The notes below the pieces were generated by a model that saw only the letters and a list, made by a program, of their open reading frames with translations, had not been told where the DNA came from and searched no databases. The position numbers and the translations under genes were made by a program. From DASZJY01 sp036260255 (GTDB taxonomy: Bacteria; Actinomycetota; Acidimicrobiia; Acidimicrobiales; AC-14), in NCBI GenBank assembly GCA_036260255.1, contig DATAAF010000032.1, forward strand, positions 1-6,527: DNA of 6,527 nucleotides. The letters run 5' to 3'. Each line of letters starts with the position of its first letter. Position 1 is the first letter of the stretch. This document shows, piece after piece, positions 1-6,527 of this stretch.

Positions 1-1464
1 CTCGTTGTCCGCGGATCCTCACTGCTCGTGCCCATCGTGGTCGGCGTAGCCGTCACGGTCGCCTCCGCCGTCCTCCCGGCTCGCCGCGCGTCTTCGGTCC
101 CTCCGATCGCCGCCCTCCGAGACGCAGCCGTCGACAGCTCCGCCACCTCCCGTCGTCGGGTCGTGACGGGCAGCGTCCTCGTCGCCCTGGGAAGCGTGCT
201 CGTCTTTGCTCCGATCCTCGCCGGGGCCGAGGGACCTGTGCTCATCGGGCTGGGCGCGGCCGTCGTCTTCCTGGGCCTGGCGGCCCTCGGCCCGGTCCTG
301 GCCCCGCCGGTGATCCGGCTCCTCGCCCACCCCGTCCGAGGCTTCGCCGGTGTGCCCCTCGAGCTGGCTCGGGAGAGCGCGGCCCGCAACGCCCGTCGCA
401 CGTCGGGGGCGGCGGCGTCGCTCATGATCGGCATCGGGCTCGTGACGCTGATCAGTCTGTTCGCTGCCTCGGCCAAGGCCACCGTGTCGCGACCCTGGAG
501 CGGCCGATCCGTCGCCACGCCCGACTTCGTCATCGAGCCAGCGGTCATGGACTCGCCCGGCTTCAGCCCCGAGCTGGCCCGACGGCTGGAGGGGCTCCCC
601 GAGGTCGACATGGTGGCGACGGCCCGTGCCACGCTCGCCCAGGTCGGCGCCGACCCCGGACTCCACGTCCACGGCGTGGACCCATCCCGATGGAACGCCA
701 TGATCGACGACGGAACGGTCCAAGGGAGCTCTGCCCATCTCGCCGACAACGAGATCTCGGTGCTCGACTCGCTCGCCCGCATGAAGGGCTGGTCGATGGG
801 CGGCCCCATCACGCTGCGGTTCGCCGATACCGGCGAACGCCAGTACCGCATCGTCGCGACCAGGTCGTCGGGGCCGCCGTTCCTTCTCAACCTCCGCGCC
901 TACGAGGCCGCCGTCGCCGACCAGCTCGACACCAAGGTCCTCGTGAAGAAGGCGGAGGGGGTGTCACCCGAGGCGGCCGAGGCCGCCGTCCGGGCCGTCG
1001 TGAAGGAGTATCCGGCGGCGACGCTCCTCGACGAACGCGGCAAGTCGTCCCAGCAGTTGGCCAGCATCGACCAGTTTGCCAACGCCGTCTACGTCCTGCT
1101 GGCGCTGGCGATGGTGATCGCCTTGATCGGCATCGGGACGACGCTGGCGCTGTCGGTGGTGGAGCGGACGCGGGAGATCGGCCTCCTGCGGGCTGTCGGC
1201 ATGACCCGCGAGCAGGTGCGGGCGATGGTGCGATGGGAGTCGCTGCTGATCGCCCTCTTCGGCTCCGGGCTCGGCCTGTTCGTCGGCCTCTTCTTCGGCT
1301 GGGCGACCCTGCAGGGCCTCCCCGACCAGGTGGCCTTCCGTGTGCCCGTCGTCCAGGTGGCGGTGGTCACCGCTATCGCCGCAGGCGCGGCGATGCTGGC
1401 CGCCGCCGGGCCCGCCCGGCGCGGTGCCCAGCTCGACGTCCTCAGCGCGCTCTCGAGACCGTGA
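1..1464 (+). CDS. ABC transporter permease, MacB/FtsX-like, C-terminal part (5' truncated by window edge)
   Basis: This is the membrane subunit of an ABC transporter in the FtsX/MacB/LolC-like permease family. The frame is open from base 1, so the true start is upstream; 487 residues are visible and, for a two-FtsX-domain protein of about 830-860 residues, some 350 are missing. The visible part begins in the last helix of the first FtsX domain (about residues 8-27), followed by the typical PARRAS-VPPIAALR tail. Further hydrophobic helices lie near residues 55-72, 78-98 and 137-157. An extracytoplasmic MacB-PCD-like domain spans about 160-350. The second FtsX domain has helices near 363-383, 414-434 and 450-470. 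The hallmark coupling segment VERTREIGLLRAVGMTREQ (about 387-405) should contact the ATPase, and the protein ends in the conserved PARRGAQLDVLSALS. Substrate is unknown; relatives move lipids, peptides or drugs. No ATPase partner is in the window and none follows downstream, so it is probably upstream. Confidence 0.93.
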   Translation, partial: LVVRGSSLLVPIVVGVAVTVASAVLPARRASSVPPIAALRDAAVDSSATSRRRVVTGSVLVALGSVLVFAPILAGAEGPVLIGLGAAVVFLGLAALGPVLAPPVIRLLAHPVRGFAGVPLELARESAARNARRTSGAAASLMIGIGLVTLISLFAASAKATVSRPWSGRSVATPDFVIEPAVMDSPGFSPELARRLEGLPEVDMVATARATLAQVGADPGLHVHGVDPSRWNAMIDDGTVQGSSAHLADNEISVLDSLARMKGWSMGGPITLRFADTGERQYRIVATRSSGPPFLLNLRAYEAAVADQLDTKVLVKKAEGVSPEAAEAAVRAVVKEYPAATLLDERGKSSQQLASIDQFANAVYVLLALAMVIALIGIGTTLALSVVERTREIGLLRAVGMTREQVRAMVRWESLLIALFGSGLGLFVGLFFGWATLQGLPDQVAFRVPVVQVAVVTAIAAGAAMLAAAGPARRGAQLDVLSALSRP

Positions 1465-1484
1465 GCTTCGAGGCGCAAGGTGGT

Positions 1485-1506
1485 GCGGCGGACATCCCTC
1501 CGCCGC
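1485..1506 (+). terminator. GC-rich hairpin, candidate terminator of the permease gene
   Basis: A perfect 8-bp stem (GCGGCGGA at 1485-1492 with TCCGCCGC at 1499-1506) closes a 6-base loop, beginning 20 bases after the permease stop. There is no T-run after it, so it is not a classic intrinsic terminator. High-GC actinobacteria are often proposed to use such U-less hairpins. Position and symmetry support the call; function is inferred. Confidence 0.45.
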
Positions 1507-1527
1507 CGCTTGGCGTAGCCCTGTGCC

Positions 1528-1956
1528 ATGGCTCAGACGGCAATGGTCACCCTTGCTGTTGTCGTGATCGCCGCCAGGCGTCGAGAGCCTTTCGAGGCCA
1601 GGGACCTCGCGGCCACCGGAGGCCTCGTCGTGGCGCGTGGGCTCGGCGAGCGATCGGCGGGTCTGTCGGTCCTTGTGCACGACGAGGTGGCGCTGTCGTT
1701 GCGGTGGTGGTCGGGGTCCTGCTGTGGGGAAACCTCAAGAGCTTCGGTCTGGGCAGCGCCGAAGGGGCTTCTGCCCCGGCAGGCGGTGCACGGCCTGGCG
1801 GAGACAACCCGGGACGTCCTGGCTGCCACAGTGGCCGCATCGTTCCCCGCCGCGTACGCCTGGGCGGCGGGCCATTGCCGTAGCGCGGAGGCCGAAACGC
1901 ACGTCACCGCGGGCCCGACCTGTCATGGCCCCGTGCGGGACCGGAATTGCGCTTAG
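1528..1956 (+). CDS. Doubtful small open frame, hypothetical 142-residue product
   Basis: An ATG-started frame fills part of the gap after the permease. I recognise no domain. By hand count about 78% of its codons end in G or C, lower than the neighbouring genes appear to be but not random. No Shine-Dalgarno-like sequence precedes the ATG. The N-terminus is hydrophobic (VTLAVVVIAARRR), and the middle contains RDLAATGGLVVARGLGERSA. In the +2-shifted frame, at about 1695-1740, there is another membrane-like stretch (AVVAVVVGVLLWGNLKSFGLG). Either frame could be the remnant of a broken gene, or both could be chance openings in GC-rich DNA. Its last bases overlap the structured region described next. 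Confidence 0.15.
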   Translation: MAQTAMVTLAVVVIAARRREPFEARDLAATGGLVVARGLGERSAGLSVLVHDEVALSLRWWSGSCCGETSRASVWAAPKGLLPRQAVHGLAETTRDVLAATVAASFPAAYAWAAGHCRSAEAETHVTAGPTCHGPVRDRNCA

Positions 1957-1964
1957 CTCAGATG

Positions 1965-2020
1965 GCCATCGGTGCCGGAAGGAGGCGGTACGTAGGCAGA
2001 CCCCCTCTTTTGCCGATGGC
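1965..2020 (+). repeat. Inverted repeat GCCATCGG / CCGATGGC
   Basis: The perfect 8-base arms at 1965-1972 and 2013-2020 can pair, with one additional T-G wobble inside, enclosing about 40 bases. The left arm overlaps the 10-base palindrome GATGGCCATC (1961-1970). This may be a stem within a structured RNA or a protein-binding site. The arm match is seen; the role is not known. Confidence 0.4.
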
Positions 2021-2066
2021 GCAGTCGCTCGGTCCAGAGGAGCGGAAGACGACCGGCACCCTGAGG

Positions 2067-2102
2067 CCCCCGGTTGCGGAGGCGGATGAACCGGGGGGGG
2101 GG
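2067..2102 (+). repeat. Strong hairpin ending in a run of ten G
   Basis: CCCCCGGTT (2067-2075) pairs perfectly with AACCGGGGG (2089-2097) around a 13-base loop. The 3' arm runs into ten consecutive G residues (2093-2102). No T-run follows, so it is not an intrinsic terminator. It may be a stem of the structured region. The G-run is prone to slippage and to sequencing error. Confidence 0.5.
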
Positions 2103-2501
2103 AAGCACTGTCAGCGGCAAAGCCGAAAGAGCGAGCCAGGCCCCATGAGCACACACCGGTTGACGCTTGTTGGGGAACGCGGGCAGCAGTGGGACGGCCA
2201 AGACCGGCTCGAGTGTTCGCCGGCGGCCCGTCGGCCGCTGGCCGAAGCTGCGCCGGCCTGCCTGGTTGCGGGCTGGCGAAAGGAACCAGTGCCGTCGCTG
2301 TTTTCGGAGAGGCCCGGGGGAAGCCGGTTTGCAGCATCGGGAAGGGCTCAAGTTCCTGGCCCCCGGTGTGCGGTGGGGCGATCTCCTTCTGAGCTCGGAG
2401 ACCTTTCGGCAAGGCGCGCCGGCGGTCCTGGTCCCGGGTCTCGGAAGGGTGCCGGTTGGATATTCCCCCACGGTGTGGTTGGCTGGGTCGGCGTGGCCGC
2501 T

Positions 2502-5500
2502 GTGGAGATTCGGCTGTTCGGCCCGCTGGAGGTCGTCGTCGACGGGCGGGTCCAGCCGATCGCGGGTCAAGGGGAGCGCTCGTTGCTTGCGGCCCTGGCC
2601 TGCTCCGCCGGGCGTGTGGTGCCCGTCGACCGGCTCATCGATGACCTGTGGGGCGAGGACCTGCCGGCGAACCCGGCGAACGCGCTCCAAGTGCGGGTGT
2701 CGAAGCTCCGTCGGCAACTCGGTGGGTTCATCAGCACCACGTCAGCCGGCTACGTCCTCGACGTCGACCCCGCCGGCGTGGACCTGCACCGCTTCACCCA
2801 GCTGGTCTCGACTGGGCGGTTCCAGGAGGCGCTCGCCCTCTACCGCGGCCCGCCCCTCGCCGAGTTCGGCAGCCAGGAATGGGCGCGCGCCGAGGCCGCC
2901 CGGCTGGAGGAGCTGTACCTGGCGGCGGTGGAGGCGGACGTCGAGGAGCGCCTAAGGCGAGGCGGCGACGTGGCGCTCGTGGCCGACCTGGAGGGCCTGG
3001 TGGCGGCCCACCCCCTCCGGGAGCGGCTGCGGGGCCAGCTCATGCTCGCGCTCCATCGCAGCGGCCGCAGCGCCGACGCGCTCGCCTGCTACCAGGAGGG
3101 CCGGCGCCTGCTTCGCGACGAGCTGGGTCTCGACCCCTCCGACGACCTCCGCCAGCTCGAGGGCGCCATCCTCCGCCAGGAGGCGACGCTGCAGGGCCCG
3201 GAGCGGCCGGCGCGGCCGCCGACCAACCTCCCGGCGCGCCTCAGCTCCTTCATCGGGCGGGAGGCGGACCTGGCGCGGGTGGCCGAGACGTTGGCGAGCA
3301 GCCGTCTGGTGACGTTGACCGGACCGGGTGGTGCGGGGAAGACCTCGCTCGCCATCGAGGCGTCCCGCGAGGCGGCCGACTCCTACCGCGACGGCGTCTG
3401 GTTCGTCCCCCTCGCCGGGGTCACCGACCCCGCCCGGGTGGCCTCCGCGATGGCCGAGACCCTGGGCATCGCCGACCCCGGCGCCCCCGCCCCCCGAGAG
3501 CTCCTCACCGCCTGGTTCTCCCAGCGGGAGGCGCTGCTGGTGCTCGACAACTGCGAGCATCTGATCGACGCCTGCGCCGGGTTGGTCGAGCACCTGCTGG
3601 GGACGGCGGCGCCGGGCGGCCGCATCATGACGACCAGCCGGGAGGCGCTGGGCGTGCCCGGCGAGGTGCAGCTGCCGGTGCCTCCCCTCGGGGACGACGA
3701 CGCCGTCGCCCTCTTCGCCGACCGGGCTGCGAGCATCCATCCGGGGTTCACCCTCGGCCCCGACGAACCTGTCGTCCGGCACATCTGTCAGCAGCTCGAC
3801 GGCATGCCGCTGGCCATCGAGCTGGCGGCCGCCCGGGTCAACCTGCTGCCGGTGGCCGAGATCGCCAGGCGGCTGGACGACCGCTTCCGGCTCCTGACGG
3901 GGGGAGCGCGCACGGCCGAGGCGCGGCACCGCACCCTGCGGGCCACCATCGACTGGAGCTACGAGCTCCTCACCGAGCCCCAACGGATCCTCCTGCGGCG
4001 TCTGGCGGTCTTCCGGGGCTGGACGCTGCAGGCGGCAGAGGCGGTCTGCGCCGGCGGTGCGGTGGCGTCCGGGGACGTCTTGGACCTTCTTGGGGGCCTG
4101 GTGGAACGGTCGCTGGTCGTGGCCCGGGGCGGCCGCTTCCGGCTCCTCGAGACGATCCGCCAGTACGCCGCGGAGCGGCTGGCCGAGGCCGGGGAGGAGG
4201 AGGCGCTGCGGGAGCGCCACGCCCGCCACTTCCTGGAGCTGGCCGAGCAGGCCGAGCCGCAGCTGCGGGGGCCGGAGCAGTCCCGCTGGCTGGAGAGGCT
4301 GCGGGCCGAGGACGACAACTTCCAGCTGGCGTTGCGCTGGTGCCGGGAGAGGGCCGCGGAGGATCCAGACCTCGGGCTGCGCCTGGCGGCGGCGCTCGGC
4401 TGGTACTGGTACGTCGGGCGCCAGATCGACGGTCGCCGCGAGCTCGGGGCGATGCTGGACGCGGTGTCGAAGGGTTCGGCCATCGGTCGGGCCCGCGTGC
4501 TGCAGGCGCTGTCGCTCGCGCTACGACCGGCGGGCTGCATCGTGCACCCCAGCAGTGAGGCGGCGGAGGCGGCCCGCCAGAGCCTTTCCCTGTTCACGGG
4601 CACGGAAGACCGCAGCCACGCGGCGATCTCGCGTCTGTTGCTCGCCGTCGAGGGCGTGGCGGGCGGTGACGTCGCCCGCTGGCTGGGGGAGGTGGAAGCC
4701 GCTCGGGCCGCCCTCCGGGACGAGGGTGACCGCTGGGGCGAGGCGCTGGCCGACTTCGTGGAGATGGAGATCCTGCTGCGCAACGGCGCCGACGAGCGGG
4801 CGTTGTCACTCGGGGAGTCGGCGGCTCGGGCCTTCGAAGAGCTCGGCGACGACTGGGGACGGTCGGCAGTCCCGATGCATTTGGGGGCGGGGTTGCGGCT
4901 CGTCGGGCGACCCCGAGACGCGGTCGCGGTCCTCAACCGGGCTCTTCAGGTCTGTCGTGCCGCCGGTTTGGAGAACAATGTGGCCCGGGTGTACGCCGAG
5001 CTGGGGGGCGCGGCCGCCGACGTCGGTGACGCGGCCGAGGCCGAGCGCTGTTACGCCGAGTGTGAGCGGGTCGCCCGCTCACTGGCCAACGACACCATGC
5101 TCACCTTGGCCTGGTTGGGCCACGGGATGGTGGCCCGGCTGCGCCGGGACGCAGCCGGCGCCTGCAAGTGGTTCGGGGATGCGCTGGAGGTGACGACGCA
5201 GGCGGGAGTGGTTACCCAGGCCGTCGTGGCGATGGCGGGGTTAGCGGCGGCGCAGCTGGATGCCGGTGAGGTGGCGGAGGCGGCTGCCACGCTCGCCCGG
5301 GCCGCGCATGCGGCGGGGGAGGTCGGCGAGGCCGGCGTTCGGGCAGCCGTGCTCGAGCAGCGGGCGCGGTTGGCCCTTGCTCGAAGCCACGACTCCGAAG
5401 CGGCGGCCCTGCTGGCGGAAGCGGAGTCCCTGCGACAGGCCGCTCGTCGCCCACCAAGCGCGCTGCAGACCCGCGACGTCGAGGAGGCGGCTGCTGGGTC

Positions 5501-5585
5501 GGCGGTCACGAGCGTCGCCCAAGACCTCCCGGCGACGGTCACGTCGAGAGAGCCGCTCGATGAACCCCAGGGGAGGGCCCGGTAG
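2502..5585 (+). CDS. AfsR/SARP-like regulator: winged helix - BTAD - NB-ARC ATPase - TPR-like tail
   Basis: A probable cytoplasmic transcription activator of about 1027 residues. Domains in order: an OmpR-type winged helix (about 1-92, starting EIRLFGPLEVVVDGR, recognition-helix region ANALQVRVSKLRRQLG at 59-74); the BTAD helical domain (about 93-229, with the hallmark RDELGLDPSDDLRQLE at 205-220); an NB-ARC/STAND NTPase with Walker A GPGGAGKTS (274-282), Walker B LLVLDN (345-350), the GMPLAIELAAAR motif (434-445) and HRTLRATIDWSYELL (476-490); then a helical, alanine-rich TPR-like region (about 560-1000). The NTPase key residues are intact. In this family the NTPase and TPR parts gate DNA binding in response to a ligand or partner, often for secondary metabolism; the target here is unknown. 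The GTG at 2502 is chosen because homology begins there; GTG at 2493 or 2475 is also possible and none has a clear ribosome site. The frame is open back to 1947 but that part is not family-like. The stop lies inside an IS remnant, so the last residues may not be ancestral. Confidence 0.92.
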   Translation: MEIRLFGPLEVVVDGRVQPIAGQGERSLLAALACSAGRVVPVDRLIDDLWGEDLPANPANALQVRVSKLRRQLGGFISTTSAGYVLDVDPAGVDLHRFTQLVSTGRFQEALALYRGPPLAEFGSQEWARAEAARLEELYLAAVEADVEERLRRGGDVALVADLEGLVAAHPLRERLRGQLMLALHRSGRSADALACYQEGRRLLRDELGLDPSDDLRQLEGAILRQEATLQGPERPARPPTNLPARLSSFIGREADLARVAETLASSRLVTLTGPGGAGKTSLAIEASREAADSYRDGVWFVPLAGVTDPARVASAMAETLGIADPGAPAPRELLTAWFSQREALLVLDNCEHLIDACAGLVEHLLGTAAPGGRIMTTSREALGVPGEVQLPVPPLGDDDAVALFADRAASIHPGFTLGPDEPVVRHICQQLDGMPLAIELAAARVNLLPVAEIARRLDDRFRLLTGGARTAEARHRTLRATIDWSYELLTEPQRILLRRLAVFRGWTLQAAEAVCAGGAVASGDVLDLLGGLVERSLVVARGGRFRLLETIRQYAAERLAEAGEEEALRERHARHFLELAEQAEPQLRGPEQSRWLERLRAEDDNFQLALRWCRERAAEDPDLGLRLAAALGWYWYVGRQIDGRRELGAMLDAVSKGSAIGRARVLQALSLALRPAGCIVHPSSEAAEAARQSLSLFTGTEDRSHAAISRLLLAVEGVAGGDVARWLGEVEAARAALRDEGDRWGEALADFVEMEILLRNGADERALSLGESAARAFEELGDDWGRSAVPMHLGAGLRLVGRPRDAVAVLNRALQVCRAAGLENNVARVYAELGGAAADVGDAAEAERCYAECERVARSLANDTMLTLAWLGHGMVARLRRDAAGACKWFGDALEVTTQAGVVTQAVVAMAGLAAAQLDAGEVAEAAATLARAAHAAGEVGEAGVRAAVLEQRARLALARSHDSEAAALLAEAESLRQAARRPPSALQTRDVEEAAAGSAVTSVAQDLPATVTSREPLDEPQGRAR

Positions 5586-6527
5586 CGGGAGCGGAAAGCC
5601 GGAGTCCAGCGGGCGGCTCGGGCCGGAGCGAGGAGCTCCTCCTTGGGATGGCTCTCGAGGAAGCGGCGACGGGGGGACTTGGTGAAATGAGCGGCGGGGG
5701 ACAGCCCCGCAGCGCTCGCCGAACACACCTGTGAGCGACCGTTGCGGCGGGCGGCGGAATGGCCACCACGTGACGGGCCGGGCAGGTCACGGTCCGGGCC
5801 TCGAGGTCGATGTGGAAGGCATCCTTGCTAAACAATCCCTTGGCCGCGCTGGTCGTAGCGGCCGGGGCCACGAGCTCGATGCCCCTGGTCGACGAGGCGA
5901 CGGCGGTGTCGGCGCTGTCGTAGTGGGTGTCGGCGAGGACCGCGGCCACCGCCACGGGGTCGGCGGCGAGGAGCTGAGGAAGCACCTCGGCGTCGTAGGT
6001 CGTGGCGGTGGTGGCCATCGCCGCGGTGAGCAGGTCGGAGTCGGCATCGTCGGCGAGATGCAGCTTGTAGCCGTCGTAGCAGTCCTCCCGACAGCGGTGG
6101 CCGTGACGGGCGTCGGGATCGACGGTGGAGATGACTCGCTCGGGGGCAACGCCCTGGCGGAGCTGCGGCCCGTTCCCGACATCGTCGATGTCCTGGCCGG
6201 CGATGGTGCCCAGCAGGGCGGCGGCGGCGACCAGCCCGGCGTCGTCCAGCCCGGCGCAGGAGCCGATGACGGCGAGGGCGTCGGCGAACAGCTCGGCCAC
6301 GAGTGCGCTCCGCTCAGCGGCCGACGCCCAACGGATCAGCGGCTTGCCGCGGCGTCGTAGTCGTCGCGGGCGAGAGCTGTCCGCACCGCCCCGCCCGGTT
6401 CGGATACACCGCTTCGAGGCGCTCGAGGCAGCGCCGCAGGGCGGAGCGGATCAGGCTGACGGTGTCCTGAGTGAGCACCGAGTCGGCGAGGCCGGTGGAA
6501 TCCACGGCTCGACGGTGACCAATGACC
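5576..6527 (-). pseudogene. IS1182-family transposase, broken by multiple frameshifts and truncated at both ends
   Basis: Read on the minus strand, transposase similarity is spread over several frames. From the right edge: RRAVDSTGLADSVLTQDTVS (about 6526-6390); ARDDYDAAA after a shift near 6385-6396; KPLIRWASAAERSALVAELF after a shift near 6343-6351. The long catalytic stretch follows, including VISTVDPDARHGHRC (aspartate at 6118-6120), YDGYKLHLADDADSDLLTAA, LADTHYDSADTAV (aspartate at 5929-5931) and FHIDLEARTVTCPARHVV. A third shift near 5727-5740 leads to VFGERCGAVP, and a fourth near 5695-5705 to FTKSPRRRFLESHPKEELL and RAARWTPAFRSRYRA. IS1182 transposases normally continue with a TRPKVERK-like block and about 100 more residues; these are absent, as is the N-terminus beyond the window. 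Four disruptions rule out an active enzyme. No terminal inverted repeat is visible. Family assignment rests on recognised motifs; the element lies opposite to and touches the regulator gene. Confidence 0.88.

Larger units (their letters stand above)
1933..2475 (+). mobile_element. Structured non-coding region; candidate 5' ribozyme half of a decayed group II intron
   Basis: No frame here shows a consistent coding signal, although one frame stays open. Seen directly: GTGCG at 1933-1937, matching the GUGYG 5'-end consensus of group II introns (a 5-mer common by chance at this GC); several self-complementary pairs (1965-1972 with 2013-2020; 2067-2075 with 2089-2097; 2314-2320 with 2360-2366); and repeated GAAA/GGAA-type loop motifs such as GGCAAAGCCGAAAG near 2116-2129 and GGCGAAAGGAACC near 2275-2287. 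The length of about 540 bases before a gene start fits domains I-III preceding an intron-encoded reverse transcriptase. No reverse transcriptase and no domain V hairpin is present, so an intron would be truncated at the regulator gene. The general look resembles actinobacterial intron leaders as I remember them, which is not proof. Alternatives are another structured RNA, a decayed gene or ordinary spacer. Confidence 0.33.

Noticed and set aside
1945..2025. tRNA-like start: TTAGCTCAGATGG resembles a tRNA D-arm
   Set aside because: The D-stem partner GAGC is missing, and there is no T-arm (GGTTCGAATCC-like) or matching acceptor stem within tRNA length.
2050..2170. Possible riboswitch (c-di-GMP-I or cobalamin) because of GGCAAAGCC-GAAAG and GAGCCAGG
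   Set aside because: Other required core blocks and their order are absent; no B12-box pattern and no second conserved stem of the c-di-GMP aptamer could be found.
1735..2412. Minus-strand open frame of 225 codons across the gap
   Set aside because: Proline-, serine- and arginine-rich, with no family resemblance, and it crosses the hairpin-rich block; no coding support.
2952..4229. Long minus-strand open frame (425 codons) opposite the regulator
   Set aside because: No recognisable domain, low-complexity composition and complete overlap with the conserved NB-ARC region on the other strand.
2648..4558. Long plus-strand open frame (636 codons) within the regulator
   Set aside because: Its product is almost wholly R, G, P and A, with no motif, and it overlaps the well-supported regulator frame; a shadow of GC-rich codon use.
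5731..6360. Plus-strand open frame of 209 codons to the right of the regulator
   Set aside because: It is antisense to the IS1182 transposase motifs, which are clear on the minus strand; glycine- and valine-rich without any motif.
1..6527. CRISPR array, phage attachment site, defence island or biosynthetic cluster
   Set aside because: No regularly spaced repeats, integrase, nuclease or biosynthetic enzyme is present in the window. The NB-ARC protein carries an intact winged helix and BTAD, which points to a regulator rather than a defence sensor.

Overview
This is a GC-rich window with strong G/C preference at third codon positions. It carries a BTAD/SARP-type regulator fused to an NB-ARC ATPase and a MacB/FtsX-like permease of the duplicated-core type common in Actinobacteria. 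A high-GC actinobacterium, possibly an uncultured or soil lineage, is the most likely source. That is inferred from gene families and base composition only; there is no rRNA or other taxonomic marker.

Layout, left to right. (1) Positions 1-1464 (+) hold the 3' part of an ABC-transporter permease gene whose start lies outside the window. A GC-rich hairpin 20 bases after its stop may end transcription. (2) Positions 1465-2501 are a gap of about 1 kb with no convincing gene. The first half has one weak open frame (1528-1956). The second half (about 1933-2475) is rich in hairpins and GAAA-type loops and has no consistent coding signal. My best guess is the leading ribozyme half (domains I-III) of a decayed group II intron, but this is a hypothesis. 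(3) Positions 2502-5585 (+) encode a large AfsR/SARP-like regulator: winged helix, BTAD, NB-ARC NTPase, then a TPR-like helical tail. The same frame is open back to 1947, so an automatic caller could add a false N-terminal extension of about 185 residues. (4) From about 5576 to the right edge, on the minus strand, lies a broken IS1182-family transposase with at least four frameshifts. It lacks its C-terminus at the regulator end and its N-terminus at the window edge.

The permease and the regulator are separated by a probable terminator and a 1-kb gap, so they need not share an operon. The regulator appears flanked by mobile-element debris on both sides. The IS remnant supplies its stop codon, and the putative intron remnant sits where its promoter would be expected. 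I see no clear new multi-gene system. The most interesting points are the unexplained structured gap and the IS-derived end of the regulator.
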